A DNA stretch of 64,000 bases from Actinomycetes bacterium (GTDB taxonomy: Bacteria; Actinomycetota; Acidimicrobiia; Acidimicrobiales; Acidimicrobiaceae): the NCBI GenBank assembly GCA_021822605.1, contig JAKAQL010000006.1, positions 1-64,000 of the forward strand. Reading direction: 5' to 3'. How positions within the stretch are numbered: the stretch's first letter is position 1; every line of letters starts with the position of its first letter. A program made the translations under genes and the position numbers. Under the pieces are notes generated by a model. The model saw nothing but the letters and a program-made list of their open reading frames with translations, did no database searches and had not been told where the DNA came from. Positions 48,709 through 57,705 of the stretch are shown here, piece after piece.

Positions 48709-49324
48709 GTCGACGAACCAAAACTGCGACGACGATGAGTACCGCAGCGATCGGCGCAAGCCGCTTCATGATCGGCTTCGCCAAGACCCGTACAGCATTG
48801 AGCTCTTGGGGCTCCTCCGCTACATGAAGCTCCTCTTGCCTCCCAGAAGCCTCTACCTCTTCGACCACCCCAGACTCGCTCTGACCGATCAGCGCAGCCA
48901 ACCGCTCAGCAAATTCACCCATCAGTTTTTCTGAAACCTCATTGAGAACGCCTCGTCCGAACTGAGCAACCCGGCCAGCGATGGTCAGATCGACATCGAC
49001 CGTAACTCGAGTCGATTCGTCTCCCTCCGGAATTAAGCGAGCAGTAACGACCGCGCTAGCATTACCCTGCCCTTTGGTCTCCCGCCCCTCCGCGCGCAGT
49101 ACAGCGATTCGGTGTTCTAGGTCCTTAGACTCAAAGCGTGCGACACCCGAGTAGTTCGCTGTGATGGGACCCACCTTGATCTTCACCGAACCTCTATGCT
49201 CATCACCCTCGACTGACGAAAGTGTGGCCCCTGGAAGACACGGCGCGATTCGCTCAAGATCCGTCAGAATCTCCCACGCTCGATCGACTCCAACCGGGAC
49301 TATGAATTCGTTGACAATCTCCAT
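48689..49324 (-). CDS. coxG: CoxG-like SRPBCC-domain protein with C-terminal membrane anchor
   Basis: A 211-residue protein. Residues 1-145 are the CoxG SRPBCC fold (VDRAWEILTDLERIAPCLPG, GSVKIKVGPITANYSG, IAGRVAQFGRGVLNEVSEKL). An acidic linker leads to a C-terminal span, IAAVLIVVAVLVRRRGRQR, so the protein is likely tethered to the membrane. CoxG recruits CO dehydrogenase to the membrane in other bacteria. GGAGAGGA precedes the ATG. It overlaps the upstream nucleotidyltransferase by 71 bases. Last gene of the cox cluster. Confidence 0.9.
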   Translation of the reverse strand: MEIVNEFIVPVGVDRAWEILTDLERIAPCLPGATLSSVEGDEHRGSVKIKVGPITANYSGVARFESKDLEHRIAVLRAEGRETKGQGNASAVVTARLIPEGDESTRVTVDVDLTIAGRVAQFGRGVLNEVSEKLMGEFAERLAALIGQSESGVVEEVEASGRQEELHVAEEPQELNAVRVLAKPIMKRLAPIAAVLIVVAVLVRRRGRQRV

Positions 49325-49919
49325 TTTGATTCCTCTCCACGGCCCGCGCCTGCTCTAAGTCATCGCGAGTATCGACATCGAAGGGATCTCCCGGACACGG
49401 GACCTCGACGGCTTCAACGCGATCAAAAATCGACCTCGCACCGACATCTCCACGGCGCTCAAGCAGCCCAAAGACCGCCGACCTTAGCTTAACAGGGTTC
49501 GCCCTCACACCAGCATAGGTCGCAATGGCGACACCGCTGGTTCGAGTGGCCGCAACCCTTTGCCATGCTTCTTTTGGGATGAACGGTTGATCGCCCAGTC
49601 CAACGGTAACGGCATCTAGGCCAACGGCGGTAGCTTTGTCAAGAGCTATCGCAAGGGAACTCGCAAGACCATCCTGAGGTCGCGGATTTCGAAGCTCGAT
49701 GAAGTTTCGGGGTAACAACTCTTGAATAGCTGCATCCTGAGTGACCACAAAGTGAGCAGCAGCAGGGACTTCGGCGACAGCATTGAGAACCCAAGTCACC
49801 ATTGGGCGACCGTGAATCTCAGCGAGCAGCTTGCGAACGGAGGGATCGAAGCGACTCCCGAAGCCAGCGGTGAGGACCACAAGCCCAGTAGACCTCAGCT
49901 CCTCATCCGCCAAGCTCAC
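49254..49919 (-). CDS. MobA/MocA-like nucleotidyltransferase
   Basis: A 221-residue NTP transferase that probably makes the cytosine dinucleotide form of molybdopterin for CoxL. It has LVVLTAGFGSRFDPSVRKLL for nucleotide binding, GLGDQPFIP for the metal site and PGDPFDVDTRDDLEQAR near the usual C-terminus. The last about 25 residues extend past that point into the coxG frame, so the stop is later than in most homologues. Its start overlaps the XdhC gene by 4 bases. Cytidylyl versus guanylyl specificity is inferred from the operon. Confidence 0.88.
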   Translation of the reverse strand: MSLADEELRSTGLVVLTAGFGSRFDPSVRKLLAEIHGRPMVTWVLNAVAEVPAAAHFVVTQDAAIQELLPRNFIELRNPRPQDGLASSLAIALDKATAVGLDAVTVGLGDQPFIPKEAWQRVAATRTSGVAIATYAGVRANPVKLRSAVFGLLERRGDVGARSIFDRVEAVEVPCPGDPFDVDTRDDLEQARAVERNQNGDCQRIHSPGWSRSSVGDSDGS

Positions 49920-51127
49920 CAGGTCATCGCTCCTTCGCTGTGAATTGGGCCCACACTTTCAGAGAGCGAACCAGCACGGCGACGCTCACGTCGCGCCACA
50001 ATCTCAGCAAGTATTGAGACAGCAGTCTCTTGAGGCGTCCTTGCACCGATATCAAGACCGATGGGACCACAGACACGTTGGCGAATCTCCTCCACAGTGA
50101 TTCCCTGGGCGACGAGTCGGTTCACTCTATCGGCTTGTGTGCGCCGCGAACCCATCACGCCGACATAGCCTGCTTGCGTCGCAAGCGCTGCCTCGACCGC
50201 TGGTACATCAAACTTGGGATCGTGAGTCAGAATGCAGATAGCATCACGCTCGGCAAGGGACGCACCCCACTTGGCGAGGTAATCGTTCGGCCAGGCAACC
50301 ACGACCTCATCAGCCCTTGGAAAGCGTTCCTTGGTCGCAAAAATTGCCCGCGCATCGACCACCACAACATGGTAGCCCAACAACTTTGCAGCCTGCGCGA
50401 GCGCATCACTAAAGTCGACGGCACCAAAAATCAACATCTTTGGCGGTCGCGCAGAGACCGCCATCACCACGGCAACTTCCCGCGAACGCGCTTGGCCCCT
50501 TCGACCGTACTCGCGCCTCGTCCCCTGCGCCTGCTGCAGCACCCCAGCGGCATCTCTCGCGACAACCCGATCCAGATCGGCGTTGCCCAAACTTCCTAGC
50601 ACCTCGCCGTCACCAAGTATCAGTATCGAAGAACCAACTGTGGGTAGGGCAACATCACGGTTTTCATCAATAAAATAGGAGTCAAGATCCGCGCTCACCG
50701 AGTAGACCGTTGCGATTACAAAAGGGGCATCCTCCCTGAGCGCCATAGCCAGCCGATCAAGATAGCTCGGAGGCTCCGGTTGCACCAGAATGTGAAACGT
50801 ACCACCACAGGTCAGGCCGACGGCCACCGCCTCATCATCGGAGAATCCGAAGGCCAATGTGGTCGCCTGTCTAGGTGTCTCGGTCCCGAGAATCCCGAAG
50901 CTTCGGAGTACGGGTTCTGGGGCATCCATCCGCAACAGCGCCTCGGAGACGACAGCGCCCTCAACACATCCTCCCGACACCGAGCCAACGACTTCGCCGT
51001 CCTCATTCACCGCCATCATCGCGCCTGGCTCTCTTGGTCCTGATCCCTCGACCGCGACGACGGTGGCGAGCGCGTAGCGCTTCCCCTCGGCTCTCCACCG
51101 TAACACTCGATCAACTACCTCGATCAT
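49916..51127 (-). CDS. XdhC/CoxI family molybdenum-enzyme maturation factor
   Basis: A 403-residue protein. The N-terminal XdhC domain contains AVEGSGPREPGAMMAV and SGGCVEGAVVSEAL. The C-terminal Rossmann domain contains LIFGAVDFSDALAQAAKLLG and HDPKFDVPAVEAAL with VGVMGSRRTQADR. XdhC-type proteins bind sulfurated Moco and insert it into the large subunit. Starts and stops overlap coxE and the MocA-like gene by 4 bases each, so it belongs to the cox operon. Names differ between systems (CoxF, CoxI). Confidence 0.9.
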   Translation of the reverse strand: MIEVVDRVLRWRAEGKRYALATVVAVEGSGPREPGAMMAVNEDGEVVGSVSGGCVEGAVVSEALLRMDAPEPVLRSFGILGTETPRQATTLAFGFSDDEAVAVGLTCGGTFHILVQPEPPSYLDRLAMALREDAPFVIATVYSVSADLDSYFIDENRDVALPTVGSSILILGDGEVLGSLGNADLDRVVARDAAGVLQQAQGTRREYGRRGQARSREVAVVMAVSARPPKMLIFGAVDFSDALAQAAKLLGYHVVVVDARAIFATKERFPRADEVVVAWPNDYLAKWGASLAERDAICILTHDPKFDVPAVEAALATQAGYVGVMGSRRTQADRVNRLVAQGITVEEIRQRVCGPIGLDIGARTPQETAVSILAEIVARRERRRAGSLSESVGPIHSEGAMTW

Positions 51128-52221
51128 TGGAGCACTCCTTCACTACAGATTACCTTCACGAGATGCTCGTAAGAACGCACACTCTCACCCGGCAACAAGG
51201 CGTCGATGTAGGGCAAAGCGGTCGCCATTCCACGGGCCAACGGTGCGTAGTCAGCAGCTGCAGCCAATGGATTCACCCAGAGTATCGTCTTAGCAAGGCG
51301 CGAGAGCCGCGCCATCGCCTCCTCCATGACCTGTGGGTCACCTCGATCCCAACCATCCGAGAAGACCACTACGATGGCCCCACGCGCGAGCGAACGACCG
51401 CCCTGCGCAACATTGAACATCGCCAGCGACTCACCCAATCTGGTACCGCCCGCGAAGTCCTCTACCATGACAGAGACCTGTGCCATCGCTCGATCGGGGT
51501 CATTGGCTTGTAGCGCTCGGGTGATATTACTTAAGCGAGTGCCAAGAGTAAACACTGCCACGTCGCCTAAGGCCCGCTGGGATGCCCATGCAAAGTGCAA
51601 GAGCCCCTCAGCGTAGGTGTGCATGGAACCGGAGACGTCAACGAGAAAGAGGAGCCGACGGCAACGCCATCCCTTGCTCCGAAACCGGCGCCGGACGGGT
51701 TCGCCACCGGTCCCGATGGCGAGACGGAGTGTTTGGGAGAGGTCGAGCCGTTGGGGCTTACGACTCTTGGTCAAGCGATAGCTCCGCCGTAGAGGCGGTG
51801 CAAACTTGAAACGATCGATGAGGCAGAATGCATCGCGACGTTCCCCAGGCTCAAGCGAGCGTAGATCGGCGACATGAAGGCGTTCGACGGCGGAGTAACG
51901 CACGACTCGTTGGACCTCATCGTCCTGGCCCTCTTCACCCTCCGGTGTCTCCTGGGAATCAAACCCTACTGTGACCTGTCGCGGAGCTGCCTCTTCCACG
52001 CCGATACCAAAAAAATACTCTCCAAAGGCTCGGTTGAATAGCTCATCATCTTGGTGTGACTTGACCAACGTCGCGCGCGCCGCCTCACGAACGTGCGTTG
52101 CATCATCCATTCCGACGAGAGCCAGCGCCCTCAACAGATCCTGGGTGCTCGATAGAGGGACCCTAAGCCCGCGGGCCCTCAGCAACTCAACGAACCCTGC
52201 GATCAACTCCTCTGGCTTCAT
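51124..52221 (-). CDS. coxE: CoxE, von Willebrand A domain protein
   Basis: A 365-residue protein with a C-terminal VWA domain: MIDAS LLFLVDVSGSMHTYAEG, a Thr in GGTRLGESL, and VVFSDGWDRGDP. The N-terminal half is the CoxE-type helical region. It works with the MoxR ATPase CoxD to complete the CuSMo or Mo site of CODH-type enzymes. It overlaps coxD and the XdhC-like gene by 4 bases each. Confidence 0.92.
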   Translation of the reverse strand: MKPEELIAGFVELLRARGLRVPLSSTQDLLRALALVGMDDATHVREAARATLVKSHQDDELFNRAFGEYFFGIGVEEAAPRQVTVGFDSQETPEGEEGQDDEVQRVVRYSAVERLHVADLRSLEPGERRDAFCLIDRFKFAPPLRRSYRLTKSRKPQRLDLSQTLRLAIGTGGEPVRRRFRSKGWRCRRLLFLVDVSGSMHTYAEGLLHFAWASQRALGDVAVFTLGTRLSNITRALQANDPDRAMAQVSVMVEDFAGGTRLGESLAMFNVAQGGRSLARGAIVVVFSDGWDRGDPQVMEEAMARLSRLAKTILWVNPLAAAADYAPLARGMATALPYIDALLPGESVRSYEHLVKVICSEGVLQ

Positions 52222-53150
52222 TCACCGAGCCGAGAGAACGCTCGCTCTATGAGCGTTCCCAAACCGAGAGCATCGATTCTCTGCTCATCTTCACGATACT
52301 TAATCACGGTGCCAAGCGTCATCTCCAGCCATTGTGGAGTGACCTCAACGGCCATCAATAGAGTCAAGGCGCTCGCCCAATCGATCGCCTCCGCGATCCC
52401 AGGAGGCTTCACCAGACCTTGTTGTCGAAACTCCTGGACGATCGCGCCAATCTGTGCAGACAGTGTCACACTCGCTTCCGGAACACGTAGCCGAATGATA
52501 TCAACCTCACGTTCAAAGCTAGGATGATCTACCCATAGGTACAGGCATCGGCGTTTAAGGGCATCATGAAGATCACGGGTTCGATTGGAGGTCAGAATTA
52601 CGACAGGCTTGACGAGTGCCCTTCGCGTCCCAAGCTCTGGAATCGTGATCTCAAAGGTTGAAAGCAGTTCTAGTAAGAACGCCTCAAACTCATCGTCAGC
52701 TCGATCCAACTCGTCGATCAAGAGGATCGGTGGGCGAGCCGGATCGGTATAGCCCAGGGATCGGAGTAGTGGGCGTTCTATAAGATAGCGGTCCTCGTAG
52801 AGTTCGGCCTCAAGTGACGTACGATCCGCCTGTACGCCTACCGCCTCTGTGGCGCGTAGATGCAGCAACTGTTTGGCATAGTCCCAGTCATAGACGGCCT
52901 GGGTGGCATCAATCCCCTCGTAGCACTGTAACCGGATCAAGTCGCTCCCAAAGAGCCTTGACAACGCCAAGGCAAGTTCGGTCTTGCCCACTCCCGCATC
53001 GCCCTCAAGCAATAGCGGTTTCTCAAGCGACAGTGCTAGAAACGCCGCCGTGGCGATCTTCGAATCGGCGAGATAGTCGACGCCCGACAACCCTAAAGCT
53101 AACTTGTCGGGCGTTGTAATCCCGAGCTGATCCGTCCGAGACTCAACCAA
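52218..53150 (-). CDS. coxD: CoxD, MoxR-type AAA+ ATPase
   Basis: About 310 residues. Walker A is LEGDAGVGKTELA, Walker B PPILLIDELDRAD, sensor 1 and the following arginine region VILTSNRTRDLHDALKRRC. MoxR ATPases act as chaperones with VWA partners, here CoxE. The start is uncertain: TTG 53150 overlaps coxM by 8 bases and places the protein to match family length; a frame open to 53276 would overlap coxM by 134 bases. The 3' end overlaps coxE by 4 bases. Confidence 0.9.
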   Translation of the reverse strand: MVESRTDQLGITTPDKLALGLSGVDYLADSKIATAAFLALSLEKPLLLEGDAGVGKTELALALSRLFGSDLIRLQCYEGIDATQAVYDWDYAKQLLHLRATEAVGVQADRTSLEAELYEDRYLIERPLLRSLGYTDPARPPILLIDELDRADDEFEAFLLELLSTFEITIPELGTRRALVKPVVILTSNRTRDLHDALKRRCLYLWVDHPSFEREVDIIRLRVPEASVTLSAQIGAIVQEFRQQGLVKPPGIAEAIDWASALTLLMAVEVTPQWLEMTLGTVIKYREDEQRIDALGLGTLIERAFSRLGE

Positions 53151-53955
53151 GTTCGACCAAAGCCCGCCGTACGAGCACCCGTGCGAGATGACGTCGGTAA
53201 TCGACACTGGCATTGATGTCTGCAGAAGGCGACGTCCCCTCATCAGCGACGGCAGCCGCTTCTTCAGGATTCGCACCTGCAGCTACACGTTCCTCAGCAG
53301 CAGTTGCTCGCAGTGGAGTCGCCCCCATGTTGATAAACCCAATGTTGGTGCGCTCATTACGCACGGCAACGACCCCAACAATCGCCCAGTCCTGGGCGCG
53401 ACGGTTGAACTTCTGAAAGGCAAACTTCGTGAACCCAGTCGGCACACGGATCTCAGTCAGAATTTCATCCGGCGCAAGTGCCGTCTCGAGGAAGCCTTTG
53501 AAGAAATCCGCAGCTGCAATGGTCCGCCGCCCAGAAGGGCCCTCAGCGACCATGGTTGCACCCAACGCCAGCAGAGCAGCCGGAAGGTCTGCGGCACCGT
53601 CTCCATGCGCGGTCGAGCCCCCAATAGTTCCAACGTGTCGGACAGAGGGATCTCCGATCTGCCCAGCCACCCTAGCCAAAACCGGGACTTCTCGTACAAG
53701 CAACTCCGAGGTCTCCACGTCACGATGGCGAGTCAGCGCTCCAATAGCGATCTGATCTCCGTCTTTGCGGACATAGGAGAGTTCGGCAATCCGTCCGATG
53801 TCAACCAGCTTCGATGGGGTCGCCAATCTCAGCTTCATGAGCGGCAACAACGAGTGACCCCCCGCAAGCACCTTGGAATCCTCGTCGTCTGCCAGCATCG
53901 TGATCGCCTCTGCGACTGTGGTCGCTCTCGCGTAATCGAAAACTGATGGATACAT
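53143..53955 (-). CDS. coxM: CO dehydrogenase-type medium (FAD) subunit
   Basis: A 270-residue FAD-binding subunit that passes electrons from the iron-sulphur subunit. It has AGGHSLLPLMKLRLATPSKL and TIGGSTAHGDGAADLPAALL, the two FAD pyrophosphate motifs. The start follows AAGGGAAG with ATG 53955. It comes 26 bases after coxL. Position after S and L (S-L-M order) is typical of form II clusters. Confidence 0.94.
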   Translation of the reverse strand: MYPSVFDYARATTVAEAITMLADDEDSKVLAGGHSLLPLMKLRLATPSKLVDIGRIAELSYVRKDGDQIAIGALTRHRDVETSELLVREVPVLARVAGQIGDPSVRHVGTIGGSTAHGDGAADLPAALLALGATMVAEGPSGRRTIAAADFFKGFLETALAPDEILTEIRVPTGFTKFAFQKFNRRAQDWAIVGVVAVRNERTNIGFINMGATPLRATAAEERVAAGANPEEAAAVADEGTSPSADINASVDYRRHLARVLVRRALVELG

Positions 53956-53981
53956 GTTCTTCCCTTCTCTTGGTATCGGTG

Positions 53982-56360
53982 TTACTCTGACTTTGCCTGT
54001 TGGATGAGCTGATAGACCCGTTCCGGGGTCGCCGGCATCGGGCAGTTAGTGATGCCAAGGTCAGAAAGTGCGTCCACCACTGCATTGATCACGGCTGGGG
54101 CAGAACCGATCGTGCCCGCCTCCCCAACACCCTTGACTCCAAGTGGGTTGGTTGGAGATGGTGTCACCGTAGAGGCGAGTTCAAAACTTGGCACCTCGCA
54201 GGCGGAGGGCACAAGGTAATCAGCTAGCGACGCATTCAAGAGCTGGCCCGATCCATCGTAGAGCGCCTCCTCGTAGAGCGCCTGCGCCACACCCTGGGTG
54301 ATGCCGCCATGGATCTGACCCTCCACAATCAGAGGGTTAATTTGATTGCCACAGTCGTCGACCGCTATGTAGCGCACGAGTTCCACTCGGCCCGTCTCCT
54401 CATCGACCTCGACCACCGCAATGTGCGTCCCATTTGGGAAAGTGAAGTTCGGAGGATCCCAGCTGATGGAGGCTTCGAGGTTTGGCTCGACTCCATCTGG
54501 CAGGTTGTGGGCTGTAAACGCCTCGAAGGCGATCGCGGCGAGAGGCAACTGTTGTTCTGGTGATCCTTTGACACGGAACGCTGCTCCAACGTATTCAAGA
54601 TCCTCCTCGGCTACCTCCATCTGATGCGCTGCGATCTTCATGGCCTTTTCGATGACTCGCTCGGTCGCCAAGTACACCGCTGTACCACCCACGGAGAGCG
54701 AACGACTACCGTAAGTATCCATCCCATACGGTGCGATGGAGGTATCGGAATGCAGTACCTCCACATCGTCTGGCGAGATACCGAGCTTGTCCGCCACGAT
54801 CATCGACCAGCTCGTCTCGTGCCCCTGGCCGTGAGGAGCAGTGCCAGTGACCACCTGTACCTTCGAGGTCGGCAAAATACGCACCGTCGCTGCCTCCCAC
54901 CCACCGGCTCCGTAATTGAGGCTCGCGAGTACACGAGATGGAGCGAGTCCGCACATCTCGACATAACAAGAGACGCCGATGCCAAGTCGACGTGGACTCC
55001 CCGCCGCACGGCGTTGTTGTTGTTCTGCTCGCAGCTGTCCGTAGTCAGCCGCGTCGAGTGCCTTGGTAAGATTCTCCTGGTACGAACCTGAATCGAACAC
55101 CAGTCCTGCAACAGACTCATAGGGAAACTTCTCGGCGGCAATAAAGTTCCGACGTCGCAACTCTGCCGGATCCATCTCCAACTTGCGGGCTAACGAATCC
55201 ATCGCTCGCTCGATAGCGTAGGTGGCTTCGGGGCGCCCCGCTCCACGATAGGCGTCCGTCGGCGTCTTGTTAGTGAACAAACCTGTGCAGGTGAACGAGT
55301 AGGCACCGACGTCGTAGACGCCATGGTAGAGGAAGGCGCCAAGAAGCGGAACGCCAGGGGTGACCAGTTGGAGATAGGCGCCCATATCGGCGAGAAGCTT
55401 GACTCGGATGCCCCTCACTTTTCCGTCTGCGTCCGCAGCCAACTCCATGTACTGGACCTGCCCACGGCCATGAATCGTGGCCATCGTGCCCTCCCCTCGC
55501 TCCTCCGTGAAGCGAACCGGCTGGCGAAGACGACGTGCAAGAGCGAGACACAAAAGCTCCTCGGCATAAACATCGAGTTTTGAACCAAACCCACCCCCAA
55601 CCGAAGGTGCCACCACGCGGAGCTTCGTTTCAGGGATCCCAGCGGTGAGCGCTAACATGACACGAAGGACATGGGGAATCTGCGTCGATGAATAGACCGT
55701 AAAATCACCACCCATTGGAGAGGGAACGACCACCATGGCCCTAGGCTCCATCGCAGCAGGAATAAGGCGTTGCTGTACGTAGCGTTCGCTGATCGTTACT
55801 GCAGCATCACGAAAAGCCGCATCGACCGCCTCAGAGTTTGGTTCGAGTGTCCACACAAAACTTGCGTTGCTTTCGAGTTCCTCGTGAGCCAACGCCGCAT
55901 CCCTGACCGCGTCCTCGAGATCGAGCACCGGTGCCAACTCCTCGTACTCCACGATCACCGCACCCGCAGCGTCGACCGCCTCGACCTGAGATCGTGCGAC
56001 CACTGCGGCCACACCTTCGCCCGCGTAGTGCACAAACTCCCCCGCAAGCGGATAGTGGGTTGGACTCTTCATGTCTGGAGTGACAGGCCAAGCACATGGC
56101 ATCGGGCCAGCCCATTCCGCTTGCAGATCCTGTGCGGTATAGACCCCCACCACTCCAGGCATGGATTGAGCTGCGCCGACATCGATCCTGCGAATACGGG
56201 CATGAGCATGCGGTGAGCGAACAAGGACGAGATGGAGCGCTCCTGGGACTACAAGATCATCAGCAAAGCGATTCTCACCTGAAAGGAGCTTAGGATCTTC
56301 CCGCCGAACCCGTCGCTTACCGATAATATGCTCCTGCTGGGTGGGATCAGTCATCGTCAT
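53982..56360 (-). CDS. coxL: Form II CO dehydrogenase-type large (molybdenum) subunit
   Basis: A 792-residue molybdenum hydroxylase subunit. The key loop reads AYRGAGR (residues 370-376), the form II signature; form I CO dehydrogenase has AYRCSFR with the Cu-binding Cys. So CO oxidation is uncertain and another substrate, for example an aldehyde or N-heterocycle, is possible. [13 protein letters not shown] and the catalytic GVGEAGTIG (Glu about 747) are intact. ATG 56360 overlaps the coxS stop (ATGA); an in-frame start at 56432 is rejected. The second ATG (MTMTDPTQQ) is a minor alternative. Confidence 0.94.
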   Translation of the reverse strand: MTMTDPTQQEHIIGKRRVRREDPKLLSGENRFADDLVVPGALHLVLVRSPHAHARIRRIDVGAAQSMPGVVGVYTAQDLQAEWAGPMPCAWPVTPDMKSPTHYPLAGEFVHYAGEGVAAVVARSQVEAVDAAGAVIVEYEELAPVLDLEDAVRDAALAHEELESNASFVWTLEPNSEAVDAAFRDAAVTISERYVQQRLIPAAMEPRAMVVVPSPMGGDFTVYSSTQIPHVLRVMLALTAGIPETKLRVVAPSVGGGFGSKLDVYAEELLCLALARRLRQPVRFTEERGEGTMATIHGRGQVQYMELAADADGKVRGIRVKLLADMGAYLQLVTPGVPLLGAFLYHGVYDVGAYSFTCTGLFTNKTPTDAYRGAGRPEATYAIERAMDSLARKLEMDPAELRRRNFIAAEKFPYESVAGLVFDSGSYQENLTKALDAADYGQLRAEQQQRRAAGSPRRLGIGVSCYVEMCGLAPSRVLASLNYGAGGWEAATVRILPTSKVQVVTGTAPHGQGHETSWSMIVADKLGISPDDVEVLHSDTSIAPYGMDTYGSRSLSVGGTAVYLATERVIEKAMKIAAHQMEVAEEDLEYVGAAFRVKGSPEQQLPLAAIAFEAFTAHNLPDGVEPNLEASISWDPPNFTFPNGTHIAVVEVDEETGRVELVRYIAVDDCGNQINPLIVEGQIHGGITQGVAQALYEEALYDGSGQLLNASLADYLVPSACEVPSFELASTVTPSPTNPLGVKGVGEAGTIGSAPAVINAVVDALSDLGITNCPMPATPERVYQLIQQAKSE

Positions 56361-56830
56361 AGTTGGGCCCCCATCTCTTCCTTGGCGGCGAGTACCGCCT
56401 TCACTATGTTGTGATAGCCGGTGCAACGGCAAAGGTTGCCCTCGAGGCCTTCTCGCACAGTCGCCTCATCGAGAGTGTCGTTCTCAGCCAAAATAGACAT
56501 CGAGACCATGACCATACCTGGCGTGCAATAACCGCACTGAAGGGCATGGTTTTCCTGGAACGCTCGTTGGAGTGGATGGAGCGCGCCATCAGCCGAGGCT
56601 AACCCCTCGATCGTGGTTACCTCTCGTCCATCAGCCTGGGCTGCCAAGACGGTGCATGACTTTACCGATTCCCCGTCGAGCAATACTGTGCACGCCCCGC
56701 AGGATGAGGTATCACAGCCGACGTTGGTACCTGTGAGTCCAAACTCCTCTCGCAGAAGATGAACCAGGAGCGTCCTTGGTTCAACGTCAGCCGTCCTCTG
56801 TTGTCCGTTCACCGTTACTTCTACGCGCAC
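56357..56830 (-). CDS. coxS: CO dehydrogenase-type small iron-sulphur subunit
   Basis: A 157-residue protein with two [2Fe-2S] clusters: plant-type [16 protein letters not shown] with the fourth Cys in SVKSC, and the helical cluster [10 protein letters not shown] and [13 protein letters not shown]. It transfers electrons from the Mo site to FAD. GTG 56830 is the start, with AAGGAGG at 56835-56841. First gene of the cox operon; the leader contains competing inverted repeats. Confidence 0.95.
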   Translation of the reverse strand: MRVEVTVNGQQRTADVEPRTLLVHLLREEFGLTGTNVGCDTSSCGACTVLLDGESVKSCTVLAAQADGREVTTIEGLASADGALHPLQRAFQENHALQCGYCTPGMVMVSMSILAENDTLDEATVREGLEGNLCRCTGYHNIVKAVLAAKEEMGAQL

Positions 56831-56860
56831 TCATCCTCCTTCACAGGGACCTCTTCGTAC

Positions 56861-56899
56861 AGGCAGGCAAGCCACAAACTGGGCCTGCCAACCCTGCCT
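56861..56899 (-). repeat. Competing inverted repeats in the coxS leader
   Basis: In the minus-strand RNA, AGGCAGG (56899-56893) and GGCAGGC (56889-56883) can each pair with GCCTGCCT (56868-56861). The pairings exclude each other, and the shared arm lies about 20 bases before the AAGGAGG of coxS. A control role is inference from the pairing alone. Confidence 0.45.
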
Positions 56900-57167
56900 A
56901 CCAAATCGAAGCTAGCACAAACTTGTAGCCCTTACCCTGCGACTGGCAAAAACTCGTCAATAGTCGCCGCTATCGCGTCCGTTCCCCCGCTCTTCACATC
57001 CGTTCTGTCGATGGCGGTTGTTCTGGCACGCAACGTGCGAAAGGGGCTCCGATCCCTCCCCCCACGATGGACAACTCATCGATGTGCCGGGATAGCATTC
57101 GATTCGCCACCAACCCCCGACCGTCGGTCAAGAGCTGCGTCGTGGTCGAGGTACGCACCTCCTTGAC

Positions 57168-57204
57168 TCAACATAGACATTGACATGTGGTAGAATGATG
57201 TCAA
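57168..57204 (+). promoter_or_regulatory. Promoter with overlapping operator-like palindrome for the NfeD/slipin genes
   Basis: TCAACA (57168-57173) and TAGAAT (57191-57196) are separated by 17 bases. Over the -10 box lies TTGACAT (57180-57186) with its exact inverted repeat ATGTCAA (57198-57204), 11-base spacer. The centre-to-centre distance is 18 bases, not the two full helical turns of a typical dimeric operator. A ribosome-binding site AGAGG is 5 bases before ATG 57220. Confidence 0.5.
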
Positions 57205-57219
57205 GTAAATAGAGGTTCT

Positions 57220-57705
57220 ATGGTTGCCACTGTCATCGTAGTAGTCATCGCAGTTGGGGTGCTTGTCCTGGTTGGCATGCACGTTGGACCGCATGGGTCA
57301 ATCGTCACCGCGTCGATCGGTATGGCTGCGGGTGTTCTCCTAACCCTCATGTTGAGCCACTCACACTCCTCGCTGGCGGCCATTTTGTGGAGTTTGGTGG
57401 TACTCCTGTTTGTCGCGGTCATCGCTGTCCTGTTGGCTGGCGTTCGAGGGCTGCGATCGACCCAATACCATTCCAAAGAGGTGGTTCCAGGATATGCAAA
57501 ACTTCTCGACTCCGCAGGAGTCGCTACCTCACGGCTAGACCCAGTCGGAACCATCCAAATCGCTGGCAAGGGTTGGTCTGCTGAGAATGATTCTGACGAA
57601 CCCATCGAGATTGGCACTACCGTCTTTGTGACGCGCATCGACGGCTTAAAGTTGCACGTCATCCCAGAGGCTCCGCAAGGGGTCAACCGAAAGGAAACAT
57701 CATGA
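57220..57705 (+). CDS. NfeD-like membrane protein
   Basis: A 161-residue protein. Two or three N-terminal hydrophobic segments (VATVIVVVIAVGVLVLVG, IWSLVVLLFVAVIAVLLAG) precede a C-terminal OB-fold domain with GVATSRLDPVGTIQIAG and GTTVFVTRIDGLKLHV, the NfeD pattern. These proteins pair with slipins, and indeed the stop overlaps the next ATG by 4 bases. It lacks the N-terminal ClpP-like protease of long NfeD proteins. Membrane scaffold role inferred. Confidence 0.88.
   Translation: MVATVIVVVIAVGVLVLVGMHVGPHGSIVTASIGMAAGVLLTLMLSHSHSSLAAILWSLVVLLFVAVIAVLLAGVRGLRSTQYHSKEVVPGYAKLLDSAGVATSRLDPVGTIQIAGKGWSAENDSDEPIEIGTTVFVTRIDGLKLHVIPEAPQGVNRKETS

Larger units (their letters stand above)
56831..57219. 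other. Divergent intergenic region between coxS and the NfeD gene
   Basis: This stretch of 389 bases holds no supported gene. It contains the coxS ribosome-binding site, competing repeats in the coxS leader (56861-56899), and a promoter plus inverted repeat for the NfeD gene at its right end. The centre has no clear -35/-10 for coxS. Confidence 0.6.

Noticed and set aside
53394-53723. Both-strand open frames within coxM
   Set aside because: Shadow frames of a gene with clear FAD-binding motifs.
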